Positions 1 to 9,463 of a DNA stretch of 64,000 nt are shown here, piece by piece. A program made the position numbers and the translations under genes. Position 1 is the first letter of the stretch, and each line of letters starts with the position of its first letter. Source of the stretch: Succinivibrio dextrinosolvens (GTDB lineage: Bacteria; Pseudomonadota; Gammaproteobacteria; Enterobacterales; Succinivibrionaceae); the NCBI RefSeq assembly GCF_011065405.1, contig NZ_CP047056.1, forward strand, positions 1,138,747 to 1,202,746, in the 5' to 3' direction. The notes below the pieces were generated by a model. The model did not search any database, was not told where the DNA came from, and saw only the letters and a program-made list of their open reading frames with translations.

Positions 1-56
1 TTAACGCCTAATGTGTCAACGATAACTTTATTTACGCGCTCTTCAATATTGCTCAT
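1..56 (-). CDS. acpP: Acyl carrier protein, N-terminal part
   Basis: Carries growing acyl chains on a phosphopantetheine arm during type II fatty acid synthesis in the cytoplasm. Only the first 18 codons are in the window; read on the minus strand they give MSNIEERVNKVIVDTLGV, the typical start of bacterial AcpP. The ATG is at 56-54, with an AAGGAA ribosome binding site just upstream. The serine that is modified lies outside the window. It is the next gene after fabG on the same strand, as in the E. coli fab cluster. The fragment is short, but sequence and neighbourhood agree. Confidence 0.93.
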   Translation of the reverse strand, partial: MSNIEERVNKVIVDTLGV

Positions 57-238
57 TTTTTTCCTTGACCAGGCTGCGAAGGCAGCGCTGTCCCTTTGCT
101 AAAAAAACGCCCCAGCCCAATGCTAGGACCCAAACAAAACTTTATGCAATTATATATGTTTTAAATGACTTTTGGTAGTAAAAAAAAGAATAAAATATAC
201 AAAAAGTAATTTAATTCACAAATTCGCATAAATATCAA

Positions 239-985
239 TTAGTTGCAGTGCAGTCCACCATTTACATCAATGGTTGAACCTGTTATATAAGCAGCTAAAT
301 CTGATGCCAAGAATACAGCAGCACCGGCAATATCCTCAACAGTTGCAGCTCTCTTTAAAGGAATAGAATTGGTCCATGCCTTTAGCTGCTCCTCGTTTAA
401 TGCAGCAGTCATATCTGTAGCAACAAAACCAGGAGCAATGCAATTAACTGTAATGCCTCTTGAACCAACTTCCTTAGCTAATGACTTGCTGAAACCAATT
501 AATCCAGCTTTGGCAGCAGCGTAGTTACACTGACCAGCATTACCATCCTGACCGACGATTGAGGAGATGTTGATGATTCTACCAGCTCTCTTCTTCATCA
601 TTGGACCAATAGCCAGCTTACACATCTGAACACATGCAAACAGATTGCACTGAAGAACATCCTCCCAGTCCTGATCCTTCATTCTCATAAACAGAGTATC
701 ACGAGTGATACCAGCATTGTTTACAATAATGTCAGGGCATGAACCAGCATCAGCTACAACAGAATTAAAACAGTCTTCAACGGTCTGCTTGTCAAGAGAA
801 TTCATAACTAATCCCTTGCCGTGACCATTTAAGTATTCAGTAATACCAGCAGCACCATTTTCTGAGGTTGCAGTACCGTAAACTTTAGCACCAAGCTGCT
901 CAAAAGCCTGGGCAATTCCCTTACCGATACCACGTGAAGCACCAGTAACTAAAACAATCTTTCCTGAAAAGTCTAAATTAAACAT
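239..985 (-). CDS. fabG: 3-oxoacyl-ACP reductase FabG
   Basis: NADPH-dependent reduction of 3-oxoacyl-ACP to 3-hydroxyacyl-ACP, the first reductive step of each elongation cycle. The 248-residue protein is a classical short-chain dehydrogenase: cofactor loop TGASRGIG at 14-21, NNAG at 89-92, and catalytic N114, S142, Y155 and K159 (YxxxK). The C-terminus ends in the family's ITGSTIDVNGG segment. Length is normal (E. coli 244). It starts 10 bp downstream of the fabD stop and precedes acpP, so it is an internal gene of the fab operon. Confidence 0.97.
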   Translation of the reverse strand: MFNLDFSGKIVLVTGASRGIGKGIAQAFEQLGAKVYGTATSENGAAGITEYLNGHGKGLVMNSLDKQTVEDCFNSVVADAGSCPDIIVNNAGITRDTLFMRMKDQDWEDVLQCNLFACVQMCKLAIGPMMKKRAGRIINISSIVGQDGNAGQCNYAAAKAGLIGFSKSLAKEVGSRGITVNCIAPGFVATDMTAALNEEQLKAWTNSIPLKRAATVEDIAGAAVFLASDLAAYITGSTIDVNGGLHCN

Positions 986-995
986 AATATGATTC

Positions 996-1928
996 CTATG
1001 CTAATTCTTCTAATGCTTTCTCTAAGGTCTGCTCATTGCAGATGTTTGCACTGCCAAGAGTCTTATCAATACGACGGTTCAAACCACATAGAACTTTGTT
1101 AGGACCACACTCAATAAGAGCTTCCACACCGTCAGACTTCAAAGCCTGAACTGTTTCTACCCAGCGAACAGGCATAGTCAGCTGCTTAACAAGAGCGTCT
1201 ACAAGATCAGACGCCTTAGTTAAAGGCTTAGCTAGAGCATTAACATATACAGGAATAGAAGCGTCATTAATCTTGATTGACTTTAAAGCTTCAGCCAATC
1301 TGTCTGCAGCTGGCTGCATAAGAGGACAGTGGGATGGAGCAGAAACTGCCAGAGGAACAACTCTCTTAGCGCCCATAGCGGTAAACTCAGCACAAGCCTT
1401 GTCAACAGCAGACTTGTTACCAGAAATAACAACCTGACCTGGAGTGTTGAAGTTTGCTGCCCATACTTTTTCTGAATCGGTTGATACCTTTGCACAGGTC
1501 TCGATAATTGCATTGTCATCAATACCAAGAATAGCTGCCATTGCACCAACACCGGCAGGAACAGCTTCCTGCATTGCCTGACCGCGAAGTCTTACTAATC
1601 TTACAGCATCCTTAAAGTCGATAACACCTGCAGCTACCAGTGCGCTGTACTCGCCTAGAGAATGACCTGCAAGAGCAACAGGTTTTTCAGACTTGGAAAT
1701 TAAAACTCTAAATGCAGCAACGGAAGCTGTCAGAATTGCTGGCTGAGTAACCTCAGTCTTGTTAAGTTCGGTATCAGGACCGTTTAAGGTTACAGACTGA
1801 AGATCATAGCCTAAAGCCTCATTAGCTTCAGCATATGTTGCCTTAACAATTTCGTTATCCATAAAATCCGCAAACATTCCAACGCTCTGAGAGCCCTGTC
1901 CTGGAAAAACTGCTGCAAATTTTTTCAT
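996..1928 (-). CDS. fabD: Malonyl-CoA:ACP transacylase FabD
   Basis: Transfers malonyl groups from CoA to ACP, supplying the extender unit for fatty acid synthesis. The 310-residue protein shows the oxyanion segment FPGQGSQ near residues 8-14, the nucleophile elbow GHSLGEYSA with Ser90, and the later APSHCPLM segment that carries the catalytic histidine. Length matches E. coli FabD (309). It lies between fabH and fabG. The 87 bp between the fabH stop and the fabD start is AT-rich, with a GGAGA ribosome binding site close to the ATG. Confidence 0.97.
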   Translation of the reverse strand: MKKFAAVFPGQGSQSVGMFADFMDNEIVKATYAEANEALGYDLQSVTLNGPDTELNKTEVTQPAILTASVAAFRVLISKSEKPVALAGHSLGEYSALVAAGVIDFKDAVRLVRLRGQAMQEAVPAGVGAMAAILGIDDNAIIETCAKVSTDSEKVWAANFNTPGQVVISGNKSAVDKACAEFTAMGAKRVVPLAVSAPSHCPLMQPAADRLAEALKSIKINDASIPVYVNALAKPLTKASDLVDALVKQLTMPVRWVETVQALKSDGVEALIECGPNKVLCGLNRRIDKTLGSANICNEQTLEKALEELA

Positions 1929-2015
1929 AAAGAATCTCCTGAATTTAAGAAAAACTTCTTTTAAAAAAACTAAATTACTGAATCTTACAAAATAGACAAA
2001 AGGTCTTGCGCTACA

Positions 2016-2984
2016 CTAGTAACGTACCAGAGCCGACCCCCAGGTAAAACCGCCGCCGAATGATTCTAAAAGAAGAACATCTCCCCTCTTGATCCTGCCG
2101 GAACGAATACCCTCATCAAGGGCTAGACCAACGGAAGGAGCCGAAGTATTGCCCTGTTTGTCTAAAGTAACAATCACATGCTCCATATCAAGCTTAAGCT
2201 TTCTTGCAGTAGCTGCAATGATCCTCAAATTAGCCTGATGAGGAACAAGAAAATCCAGATCATCTGCTGTCATATTTCCCTTTTCAAGGGTAGTTGTAAC
2301 CAGAGAGGCCAAAACAGTAACAGCATGTTTGAACACATCATTGCCTTTCATATATAGCCATGAATCATCACCGGTAAAATTACCGCGCTTAGGATAAGGC
2401 AATGATAAAAGAGGACCGAATTTTGAATCGGCAGATAGATGGGTAGCAATGGTCCCCTCGGTCTCAGACTCACCTAGGATACAGGCGGCCGCACCGTCAC
2501 CAAACAGAATAATAGTTGTTCTGTCGGTTGGGTCACAAGCTCTTGACATTAAATCAGAACCTACAATCAGAACTTTTTTAGCCTGACCGGAAATAATCAT
2601 AGAATGAGCCAGTGAATAGGCATAGCTGAAGCCAGAACAGGCTGCAGCTAAATCAAATGCAGGTCTATCTTTAATACCTAATAGGCCTGAAATTTCACAG
2701 GCTGCAGAAGGGAAAGCATACTGAGCAGATGTTGTTGCACAGATGACCATGTCAATTTCACATGCGTCAATACCGGCAGCTTCCAATGCTCTTTTAGCGG
2801 CAATCGCTCCCATTGAGGCAGCAGTCTCATCTGGAGCTGCAATACGTCTCTCACTTATACCGGTGCGCTCAATGATCCACTCATTTGAGGTATCAACCAT
2901 CTTTTCCAAATCTGCGTTGGTACGCACCTGTTCAGGTAAATAACTACCTGTTCCAAGAATTCGAGTAAACAAGGAATTCTCCAA
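2016..2984 (-). CDS. fabH: 3-oxoacyl-ACP synthase III FabH
   Basis: Condenses acetyl-CoA with malonyl-ACP to start fatty acid synthesis. The 322-residue thiolase-fold protein has the active-site cysteine C116 in [10 protein letters not shown], the PHQAN histidine segment near 249 and the GNTSAPS asparagine segment near 279, so the Cys-His-Asn triad is complete. Length fits the family (E. coli 317). A 141-bp AT-rich gap separates it from plsX. The order plsX-fabH-fabD-fabG-acpP is that of enterobacteria. Confidence 0.97.
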   Translation of the reverse strand: MENSLFTRILGTGSYLPEQVRTNADLEKMVDTSNEWIIERTGISERRIAAPDETAASMGAIAAKRALEAAGIDACEIDMVICATTSAQYAFPSAACEISGLLGIKDRPAFDLAAACSGFSYAYSLAHSMIISGQAKKVLIVGSDLMSRACDPTDRTTIILFGDGAAACILGESETEGTIATHLSADSKFGPLLSLPYPKRGNFTGDDSWLYMKGNDVFKHAVTVLASLVTTTLEKGNMTADDLDFLVPHQANLRIIAATARKLKLDMEHVIVTLDKQGNTSAPSVGLALDEGIRSGRIKRGDVLLLESFGGGFTWGSALVRY

Positions 2985-3125
2985 TTTCTACAAAAACAAT
3001 TTCGCTATTTTATCAAGAATAAAGTCTTTTTCATAAAATAATATGTATTTTTTACTTTACTCTGAAAAAAACAGCAAAACGTTAGAAAAAATTTTTTCAG
3101 TGTAATTTCTGGTATTAGGAAAATT

Positions 3126-4094
3126 TTACTGTACTTGTTTTTTTATAGTTTCTACCAGATTCAGCTGAGCAGTCTTTGCAGCCTCAACCAGCGCTACAGC
3201 AACAGCTTCCTTGCCAGCACTGGCATGGCTCTTGATTACAAGACCATCAACACCTAAAAGCACAGAGCCGTTGTACTGCCATGGTTGAAGCCACTCAGGT
3301 CTAGCAAGTTTTGAGAAAAACTTCTTCATTCCCTGAGCATTCAGGAAGGCTGAGGCCACACCTTCTGCGGCCTTAAGAGCAACATTACCGGTAAATCCGT
3401 CGGTAACAATTACATCTGCATCATCTGTAAAGAGCTTATCTGCTTCAACAAAGCCGTAGCAGTTCAGAGAATGATCCTGCTCGATCAGATCACGAGCTTC
3501 CTTAACCAGGGCACTGCCCTTGTTTCTCTCGCTACCAACATTAAGCACACAGACTCTTGGCTTTGAAACATTGTAGAAACATTGATAAGCAGTCTGGCCC
3601 AGGATTGCGAAATCATGAAGATCCTTGGCATTGCTTGATGCATTAGCACCAAGATCCAGCATTAAGGAGTATTTTGAGGGACCAGCAGGGATCTTTGCAC
3701 ATAAGGCAGGTCTTAAACCGCCTATGGTACCAAGAATATGACGGGAAAGGCTGACTAATGGACCAGTACCGCCACTTGACACGGCAACATCAGCTTCCTT
3801 GTCTTTAACAGCTTCGATAACACGACGCATTGCGGAAGTACGATATCCTTCCAGAACAGCTCTAGGATCTTCATCCTGAGGAATGCACTCTGGAGCATCA
3901 ATGAATTCATATCGGCTTGAATCAACTTTCTCAAAAGCAAGAGCAACTTTCAGCTTTTGAGATCCGTAAACCTTGATTTTGATATTAGGATATAAAACCA
4001 ATGCAAAACGAACTGCACTGGCAACTGACTTGGCATCGACATTGTCTCCGCCAGTTCCATCGAGGGCTACAGTAATTTTAGTTTCGCTATTCAC
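3126..4094 (-). CDS. plsX: Phosphate acyltransferase PlsX
   Basis: Makes acyl-phosphate from acyl-ACP, feeding PlsY in phospholipid synthesis, and acts at the inner face of the membrane. The 322-residue protein has PlsX hallmarks (CIPQDEDPRAVLEGYR-type loop, a long VSSGGTGPLVSLSR segment, IVTDGFTGNVALKAAEG near the C-terminus). The usual N-terminal ALDAMGGD motif reads ALDGTGGDN here, and the VSSGNTGA-type loop reads VSSGGTGPL; both are conservative but unusual. It lies 90 bp downstream of rpmF and 141 bp upstream of fabH, as in E. coli. Confidence 0.94.
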   Translation of the reverse strand: MNSETKITVALDGTGGDNVDAKSVASAVRFALVLYPNIKIKVYGSQKLKVALAFEKVDSSRYEFIDAPECIPQDEDPRAVLEGYRTSAMRRVIEAVKDKEADVAVSSGGTGPLVSLSRHILGTIGGLRPALCAKIPAGPSKYSLMLDLGANASSNAKDLHDFAILGQTAYQCFYNVSKPRVCVLNVGSERNKGSALVKEARDLIEQDHSLNCYGFVEADKLFTDDADVIVTDGFTGNVALKAAEGVASAFLNAQGMKKFFSKLARPEWLQPWQYNGSVLLGVDGLVIKSHASAGKEAVAVALVEAAKTAQLNLVETIKKQVQ

Positions 4095-4184
4095 AATTCA
4101 AAAAGGGCATAGAGACTTTGTCCCTGTGCCCTTCTCCATTAATTCATACTTGATAAGAATCTTATCGACAAAAAAAGTTATGAC

Positions 4185-4367
4185 TTAAGCCTTAGCAGGA
4201 GTTAAGTTTAACTTCTCACCACGGTAGTAACCACCCTTGGTGATATTGTGACGAATATGAACTTCCTCTGAAGTCTTATCAATTGATAAACGCATTGCTG
4301 ATAAAGCATCGTGTGAACGACGCATGTCACGACGTGAACGGGACTTATGGTTCTGCTGAACAGCCAT
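4185..4367 (-). CDS. rpmF: 50S ribosomal protein L32
   Basis: Structural protein of the large ribosomal subunit. The 60-residue basic protein begins [20 protein letters not shown], the standard L32 start, and continues [16 protein letters not shown]. It lacks zinc-ribbon cysteines, so it is the zinc-independent form usual in gammaproteobacteria. An AGGAGACAATAAAA ribosome binding region precedes the ATG. It lies between yceD and plsX. A good promoter about 105 bp upstream suggests that rpmF, plsX and the fab genes can be transcribed independently of yceD. Confidence 0.97.
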   Translation of the reverse strand: MAVQQNHKSRSRRDMRRSHDALSAMRLSIDKTSEEVHIRHNITKGGYYRGEKLNLTPAKA

Positions 4368-4471
4368 TTTTATTGTCTCCTAAAAATTACTTAATTTGCG
4401 GAGAACTTGAATGCCCCGCTTTCTCTGATTTTTAACTAACTTTCGCCACCATCTGTGGCACTAATCGCGGT

Positions 4472-4500
4472 ATTATACTTGGATAAATAATTATTTTCAA
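4472..4500 (-). promoter_or_regulatory. Sigma-70 promoter for rpmF-plsX-fab operon
   Basis: On the minus strand the sequence reads TTGAAA, 17 bp, TATAAT: five of six -35 matches and a perfect -10 at optimal spacing. It lies in the 203-bp gap between yceD and rpmF, about 105 bp upstream of the rpmF ATG. The leader between them contains a small GCCAC/GTGGC stem. Position and quality fit an operon promoter; no transcript evidence is available here. Confidence 0.7.
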
Positions 4501-4570
4501 GCAAAAAACTAAATAACATTATCTTATGCTTTCTAATACCACTAACTCTCTAATTAATATAAAGAAAAAA

Positions 4571-5104
4571 CTATTTCTTGAATTTATCCTTCAACTCGGC
4601 AAGAGCGGAAAAAGGATTCTGCTGAGCCTCTTCAGCAAGTTCACCGAATGTCCAGCTGTCTTCAGAACTTACACATTCAGGATCATCCTCATCATGTGAA
4701 GTGATATAAGGAATTTCAAGCAGAATACAGTCTTCAAGAAAAGAGAGAAGATTAAAAGATCCATCCTCATTCAGCTCAACTATATCTAATTTCTCCTCAA
4801 GCTTTAGACTTCTAGCCTTTTCTTCATCACAGGTTGACTGGAAGTGTCCTGTTATTTCCTTGTCGAATTCTTTCTGACATCTCTGACATACAAAGCGAAC
4901 CTTTGCGCTAAAGGAACCTTCAATTGTTCTTAGCCCCTGAAGATCCTCATAGAATCTGAACTCAACCCTCACCGGCTGAAGAACACTGCTGCAAGCCTCT
5001 GCTAATCTTGGTAAATATGAAGGATCAATTGTAGTTTTGTATTCAGCACAGTTGGATACAAGTTTTTCAAAATTAACTATTTCGTTAAAGGCCAAATCCG
5101 CCAT
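4571..5104 (-). CDS. yceD: YceD/DUF177 family 23S rRNA accumulation protein
   Basis: YceD-family proteins are encoded upstream of rpmF in most bacteria and are linked to 23S rRNA processing or accumulation; the biochemical role is poorly known. The 177-residue protein has the family's central FVCQRCQKEF segment with a CxxC pair and the acidic C-terminal half (VELNEDGSFNLLSFLEDCILLEIPY), ending in a short AEEAQQNPFSALAELK segment. It is the first gene of the minus-strand cluster and is divergent from the exported-protein gene at 5207. Confidence 0.92.
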   Translation of the reverse strand: MADLAFNEIVNFEKLVSNCAEYKTTIDPSYLPRLAEACSSVLQPVRVEFRFYEDLQGLRTIEGSFSAKVRFVCQRCQKEFDKEITGHFQSTCDEEKARSLKLEEKLDIVELNEDGSFNLLSFLEDCILLEIPYITSHDEDDPECVSSEDSWTFGELAEEAQQNPFSALAELKDKFKK

Positions 5105-5206
5105 GATATCTACCTAAAATTTATGAAAATTTGATACAAATTCTGATTATTTTTGAGTTTACAGTATACACTAGAAAAAGGAATTGTCTGATTTTAAGGT
5201 GACCGC

Positions 5207-5896
5207 ATGACTATAAAATCTTTCATTACAATGTGTGTATGTGCTTTTTGCTCCATTGGTGTGGCTAATGCCTATAAAATTGAAGCAAGATTTGAAACCC
5301 AGCATTACGGTGTTTATCAGGTTATTCTTGGTAAAGGTGAAGTTTACGGTATTTCTTTAAAACAGATCATTGCCAAGGATTTAAGTTCAAGAAAGAAATT
5401 CCAGGCAACAGCAGCAGTCTATCCTTATGGAAGTGCTGCCATGAATGGTACAATCAAGGAGCCAACAGTTGGAGTCATCACCACAGAAAACTATGACGGC
5501 TCAGCATCAGTTACCGTCAACCTTAATGACAAAGCAAAAAATTCAAGCTATGTCGGTATATATTTAAACTTCAAGCAGCTCTCAAAAATAGCTGATAACA
5601 GGACAGTAAATTCACTGGCCTCAGAACTTGCCCAGATGCCTCTGGTTTTAGAAGGTGTTCCTGTCGATGTTGTATCAAGAGACTTTAGAGGTAACCTTTA
5701 CTATACGGCTGCAACCGGAGCAGTAATTCTCGATTTCAATGTCATTGACAGTCTTTACTATGATAAAAAGAAACTTGAGTCTGTAACCGATAAGTGTACA
5801 GTAAATATTTTATCACTTCCAGACAGACACACTAACGAGTCTCCGCTGTATATAGCAGGACATGGAGCTGTGAACGATATTATCTGCGACAGATAA
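5207..5896 (+). CDS. Hypothetical exported protein
   Basis: No family recognised. The 229-residue protein starts with a clear Sec signal peptide (short basic start, hydrophobic stretch MCVCAFCSIGV, likely cleavage after ANA at residue 22) and is probably periplasmic. The mature part is beta-rich in appearance, with a single Cys near residue 198 (DKCTVNIL) and another at the C-terminus (DIICDR). An AAGGTGA ribosome binding site lies just upstream of the ATG. The gene stands alone, divergent from yceD and convergent with the HAD gene, and ends at a shared bidirectional terminator. It occupies the position where E. coli carries yceF (maf family), to which it shows no resemblance. Confidence 0.8.
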   Translation: MTIKSFITMCVCAFCSIGVANAYKIEARFETQHYGVYQVILGKGEVYGISLKQIIAKDLSSRKKFQATAAVYPYGSAAMNGTIKEPTVGVITTENYDGSASVTVNLNDKAKNSSYVGIYLNFKQLSKIADNRTVNSLASELAQMPLVLEGVPVDVVSRDFRGNLYYTAATGAVILDFNVIDSLYYDKKKLESVTDKCTVNILSLPDRHTNESPLYIAGHGAVNDIICDR

Positions 5897-5911
5897 AAAA
5901 AAACAAACATC

Positions 5912-5946
5912 AAAAATACTCACTGTCATATAGTGAGTATTTTTTT
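5912..5946. terminator. Bidirectional intrinsic terminator
   Basis: A perfect 13-bp inverted repeat (AAAAATACTCACT / AGTGAGTATTTTT) with a 7-nt loop has an A-run on the left and a T-run on the right. It can therefore terminate both the exported-protein gene on the plus strand and the HAD gene on the minus strand, which converge here. The HAD stop codon lies at its right edge. Confidence 0.9.
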
Positions 5947-6673
5947 AAATGAGATCTATGTAGGCTTCCAAATCAGAAACACTAGGAAGAATCATATCAG
6001 GCTTAAGAGAGAATAGCGCATCTCCGCTCCACACACCGGTCTGAACACCTAGAGAACGGTTATTGGCATCAATAAACATCTTGATATCTAAAGATGAATC
6101 TCCTACGCCAAGTATACTCTCTGAATGAACATCAAGTCTTCTTGCCATAAGATTCATCATCTCAGGATTTGGCTTAGGAATTTCAGAACCGCCACAGATG
6201 GCATCACAGTAGTCTCCAAGAATAGTCGCATCCAGTGTCTTTTTAATACCGGCTGTTGAACGTCCAGAAGCATAACCAATCTTAAGACCTTTATCTCTGA
6301 TTTTCTTCATCAGAGACTCAACTCCGGTAAATAAAGTATCTATCTGCAGTTCTGGTGACTGTAGGTATACCTCTCTATAAAAGGAGGTAATCTTCTTGTA
6401 TTCAGGCTTTTTTTCTTCAGGAAGCAGCTGTCTAATGCCTTCACTAAGTTCAAGTCCAATGGTACTCATAATTTCCCTTTCATCAGGACGAGGAAGACCT
6501 AAAAGAGAAAAAGATTTATGGGTACAGGCTATAATCTGAGTAATACTGTCAGTTAAAGTGCCATCCAAATCAAAAACCACAGCCTTAATAGAGTCCTTGA
6601 ATTCAGTAAAAGAAGAATCGACAACCAGATCTCTTCTTCCATCTATATAAGAGTATTCGTTACAGGAAGTCAT
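5945..6673 (-). CDS. HAD-family phosphatase (phosphoglycolate phosphatase-like)
   Basis: Haloacid dehalogenase hydrolase of the PGP/beta-phosphoglucomutase-like subfamily; substrate unknown. The 242-residue protein has motif I DLDGTLTDS near residues 36-44, an alpha-helical cap, motif II in YASGRS, a lysine in EIPKPNP and motif III GVGDSSLDIKMF. The first about 30 residues are an extension before the usual start, but the ATG is 2 bp after the rluC stop with a GATGAG site overlapping the rluC end, so translational coupling is likely and the long start is plausible. In several gammaproteobacteria a HAD gene follows rluC, which fits. Confidence 0.88.
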   Translation of the reverse strand: MTSCNEYSYIDGRRDLVVDSSFTEFKDSIKAVVFDLDGTLTDSITQIIACTHKSFSLLGLPRPDEREIMSTIGLELSEGIRQLLPEEKKPEYKKITSFYREVYLQSPELQIDTLFTGVESLMKKIRDKGLKIGYASGRSTAGIKKTLDATILGDYCDAICGGSEIPKPNPEMMNLMARRLDVHSESILGVGDSSLDIKMFIDANNRSLGVQTGVWSGDALFSLKPDMILPSVSDLEAYIDLI

Positions 6674-6675
6674 AA

Positions 6676-7647
6676 TTACTCATCAGCCTTTTTTCTTAAG
6701 ATCTCCACAGCGTGTTCAAGCTCTGGAGGAAGAGGCGCTTCCACCTTAAGCATCTTTCCATCAGCTGGATTTATAAAGGTAATCTTGAAGGCATGAAGAA
6801 ACATTCTCTTTAGGCCAATGGATTTCAAAAAAGCATTAAAATCCTTGTCTCCATACTTTTCATCTCCACCTACAGGATGTTTAACATATGCAGAATGTAC
6901 ACGAATCTGGTGAGTTCGGCCTGTATGAGGCATAGCCGCCATTAGAGTTGCACCATTTAAAAACTCAACCACATCATAACCAGTTGAAGAAGGAGCTCCA
7001 TTTTTGAAGCTTACCTCAACCATGCGCTCGCCAGATCTAAGTTCATTTCTGACAAGTGGAGCATCAACCAGATGAACTCTTCTGTCCCATTTTCCAGGAA
7101 CTAAAGTCAGATAGCGCTTCTTTACAATTCTCTGACGAAACTGCTCATGAAGATTTCTAAGTGCAGATCTTCTCTTTGCAACTATCAGACAGCCAGAGGT
7201 TTCCTTATCTAAACGATGAGCAAGCTCTAGGAATCTCTGCTCTGGTTTTAAAGCTCTTAAAGATTCAATCAGACCGAATTCAATACCGCTGCCACCATGA
7301 GCTGCAAGGCCTGCAGGTTTATTTACCACCAGCAGATCCTCATTTTCAAAGAGGATTCTATCCTTCAGATCCTGAACTAAATGAAGATTTGAAGATGGAA
7401 TAGTAACAGGTCCCTCCGTAACACTTACAGGCGGAATACGTATTACATCACCGGCCTTTAGCTTATAGGAAGGCGATACTCTTCCCTTGTTGACACGGAC
7501 CTCTCCTCTTCTAAGAATTCTATAGAGCATACTTCTAGGTACACCTTTTAAAACTCTTGCAAGATAATTGTCCAGTCTCTGACCTTCGTCATCTTCATTA
7601 GCGGTGTTATAACTTACACCGTGTGATACAACATGCTTATCTGACAT
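6676..7647 (-). CDS. rluC: 23S rRNA pseudouridine synthase RluC
   Basis: Forms pseudouridines in 23S rRNA (positions 955, 2504 and 2580 in E. coli). From the ATG at 7647 the protein is 323 residues (E. coli 319) and begins MSDKHVVSHGV. An in-frame ATG 45 bp further upstream would add MVLRYNVCSFFYGIF, which is not found in the family. An N-terminal S4 domain (QRLDNYLARVLKGVPRSMLYRILRRGEVRVN) is followed by the synthase domain with catalytic Asp147 in HRLDKETSG and TGRTHQIRVH. In E. coli it lies next to and divergent from rne; here rne is 4.9 kb away with two ATPase genes between. Confidence 0.96.
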   Translation of the reverse strand: MSDKHVVSHGVSYNTANEDDEGQRLDNYLARVLKGVPRSMLYRILRRGEVRVNKGRVSPSYKLKAGDVIRIPPVSVTEGPVTIPSSNLHLVQDLKDRILFENEDLLVVNKPAGLAAHGGSGIEFGLIESLRALKPEQRFLELAHRLDKETSGCLIVAKRRSALRNLHEQFRQRIVKKRYLTLVPGKWDRRVHLVDAPLVRNELRSGERMVEVSFKNGAPSSTGYDVVEFLNGATLMAAMPHTGRTHQIRVHSAYVKHPVGGDEKYGDKDFNAFLKSIGLKRMFLHAFKITFINPADGKMLKVEAPLPPELEHAVEILRKKADE

Positions 7648-7849
7648 AAAAATCCCATAAAAAAAACTGCACACATTGTACCGTAAAACCATGCTAATTT
7701 GATTTTAATTTTTCCTTGAAAATCAATGACAGAAAAATTGTGTCAACGGATAGAGATCTCATTTAAGGAAAAAAACACAAAGAAAAAAAAACTGTGTTTA
7801 AATTATAGATATGGATAATGACTGTTCAATTAGTCAGAAGAGTCTATTT

Positions 7850-9463
7850 TTAGAAAATCTTCCACAAAGATACAGCATTATCTTTTGCACTGATAACCAC
7901 ACCGATTCTTATTAGTTCCTTTATCGGAAGAATTTCACCATAGCGCTTATCACAGGAGTGTTCAAGAGCTTCGTCTAGTAGTAGGGCCTCTGAGCCTTTT
8001 GTTCTTGCAAGCTTGAACTCAAAAACATATCTTTTTCCTGGCATTTCTACAACAAGATCGGCACTGCCGATTGAGCTAATAACTTCCTTTCTGGAATTAA
8101 TACCGGCAACAGTCATCGCAAGTTCAATAAAATCTCTGCAGTTACGTTCATCGGTGAAAGCTACCTTATTATCGTAACCAAAGCTGTTTAAAATAACGTT
8201 AAAATGTTTAATGAGATTTTCATAACTCTGATTATTAAAATCTGAAACCAGTGCACTGGCTGTATCCTCGTCATCCTCGGTAATAGGAGTTTGTCTAACT
8301 TTCTTCAGATACAGTTTAGATAAGGCAGATTTCACCTCAAGATTAGGAGGTACTAGGAAAAGACTCTGGCCTCCAAGAGCATTTTCTTCAACTCTTAACG
8401 ACAGATATCCGGTCTGATATAGAATACTTAACGGAGTAACTGTAAAGTAATCAAAAAAATTTGACAATTCATCAGATCCGATTTCTGTTTTCTGAATACT
8501 TTCCAATGGAACCTGCTGAATATTCTCAATATAGTTTGCAATCAGAGTTGGATAAGCTCCTCCGGTTTCATACCAGAAGTTTTTAAAGCCATTTTCTGGA
8601 GCGGATAAGAAATTTAGAACAGACCATGGATTATGTAGTAGAGTTTCGTTGTTTACATGGAATCTATAGCCATCATAATGAGCCTTTATCTGAGCATAGC
8701 ACTCTTCTTTTGAGAGTTTTAGTATATTGGCTGCATTCTCAACATACTCATCAAAATACTGATGCATATCAGCTTCTGTATACCCCAATAGCGGAGCAAA
8801 CTTGGCTTCAAGCCCTAAATCTCTTAGATTATTAAGCTGAGAAAATACTGAGGTTTTAGCAAAACGGCCTACACCTGTAATAAAGATGAATCTCATCTTT
8901 CCTGATAGGGCTTTTATTGTTCCAAAAAGTCCCTGTATATATTTTCTATACTCTTCAAATAACTCTTTGTCGTCAAGTGAATGTGTTAGAGGATAATCAT
9001 ACTCGTCGATTAGAAGAACAAATTCACCGGGAGCACTGGAAATAATATCTGTTAAAAGGGCATCTGATTTATATGTTCCTGAGTAATTTTTTTGTGTAAT
9101 CTCTAAACAATTTGCAGTATTAGCGAGGGTATCGTAGATTTTTGTGTCAAAATCCACAGGACTTATATAGGCAAAAGAAGAAAAATCAAGGTGAATAACC
9201 TTATATGTCTTTCCTTGTTCTCTTTTCTCCCATAGCTTTTCTATCTTAAGCCCCTTAAAGAACTCTGTACCATGAGAAAAAAGAGATTCCAGAGTAGAGA
9301 TTAAAAGTGACTTGCCAAAACGACGAGGTCTTGAGAGAAAATTAGGTCCATCCAAATAAGCAAATTCATAAATCAAATCTGTGTGATCAACGTAAATCTG
9401 ATTTTGCGAACGTAATTCTTCGAATCCGCTTTTTGCTTTTGGAAGCTTTGTAATATCTACCAT
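7850..9463 (-). CDS. AAA-ATPase with C-terminal PD-(D/E)XK nuclease domain (DUF1703 type), paralogue 1
   Basis: Predicted ATPase of the AAA-ATPase-like/DUF1703 type, a family common in anaerobes with no settled function. The 537-residue protein has a variant Walker A RPRRFGKS at 45-52, Walker B LLIDEYD (D153, E154) and a sensor-like FIFITGVGRF. The C-terminal domain has a PD-(D/E)XK core, D469 and E482-x-K484 (FEFK). A YVDHTDLIYEF segment before the P-loop is the family signature. The ATG follows an ATAGAGA region. It is one of five such genes here, is closest in size to the one at 29677, and is divergent from paralogue 2 with a 645-bp gap. It separates rluC from rne. Confidence 0.88.
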   Translation of the reverse strand: MVDITKLPKAKSGFEELRSQNQIYVDHTDLIYEFAYLDGPNFLSRPRRFGKSLLISTLESLFSHGTEFFKGLKIEKLWEKREQGKTYKVIHLDFSSFAYISPVDFDTKIYDTLANTANCLEITQKNYSGTYKSDALLTDIISSAPGEFVLLIDEYDYPLTHSLDDKELFEEYRKYIQGLFGTIKALSGKMRFIFITGVGRFAKTSVFSQLNNLRDLGLEAKFAPLLGYTEADMHQYFDEYVENAANILKLSKEECYAQIKAHYDGYRFHVNNETLLHNPWSVLNFLSAPENGFKNFWYETGGAYPTLIANYIENIQQVPLESIQKTEIGSDELSNFFDYFTVTPLSILYQTGYLSLRVEENALGGQSLFLVPPNLEVKSALSKLYLKKVRQTPITEDDEDTASALVSDFNNQSYENLIKHFNVILNSFGYDNKVAFTDERNCRDFIELAMTVAGINSRKEVISSIGSADLVVEMPGKRYVFEFKLARTKGSEALLLDEALEHSCDKRYGEILPIKELIRIGVVISAKDNAVSLWKIF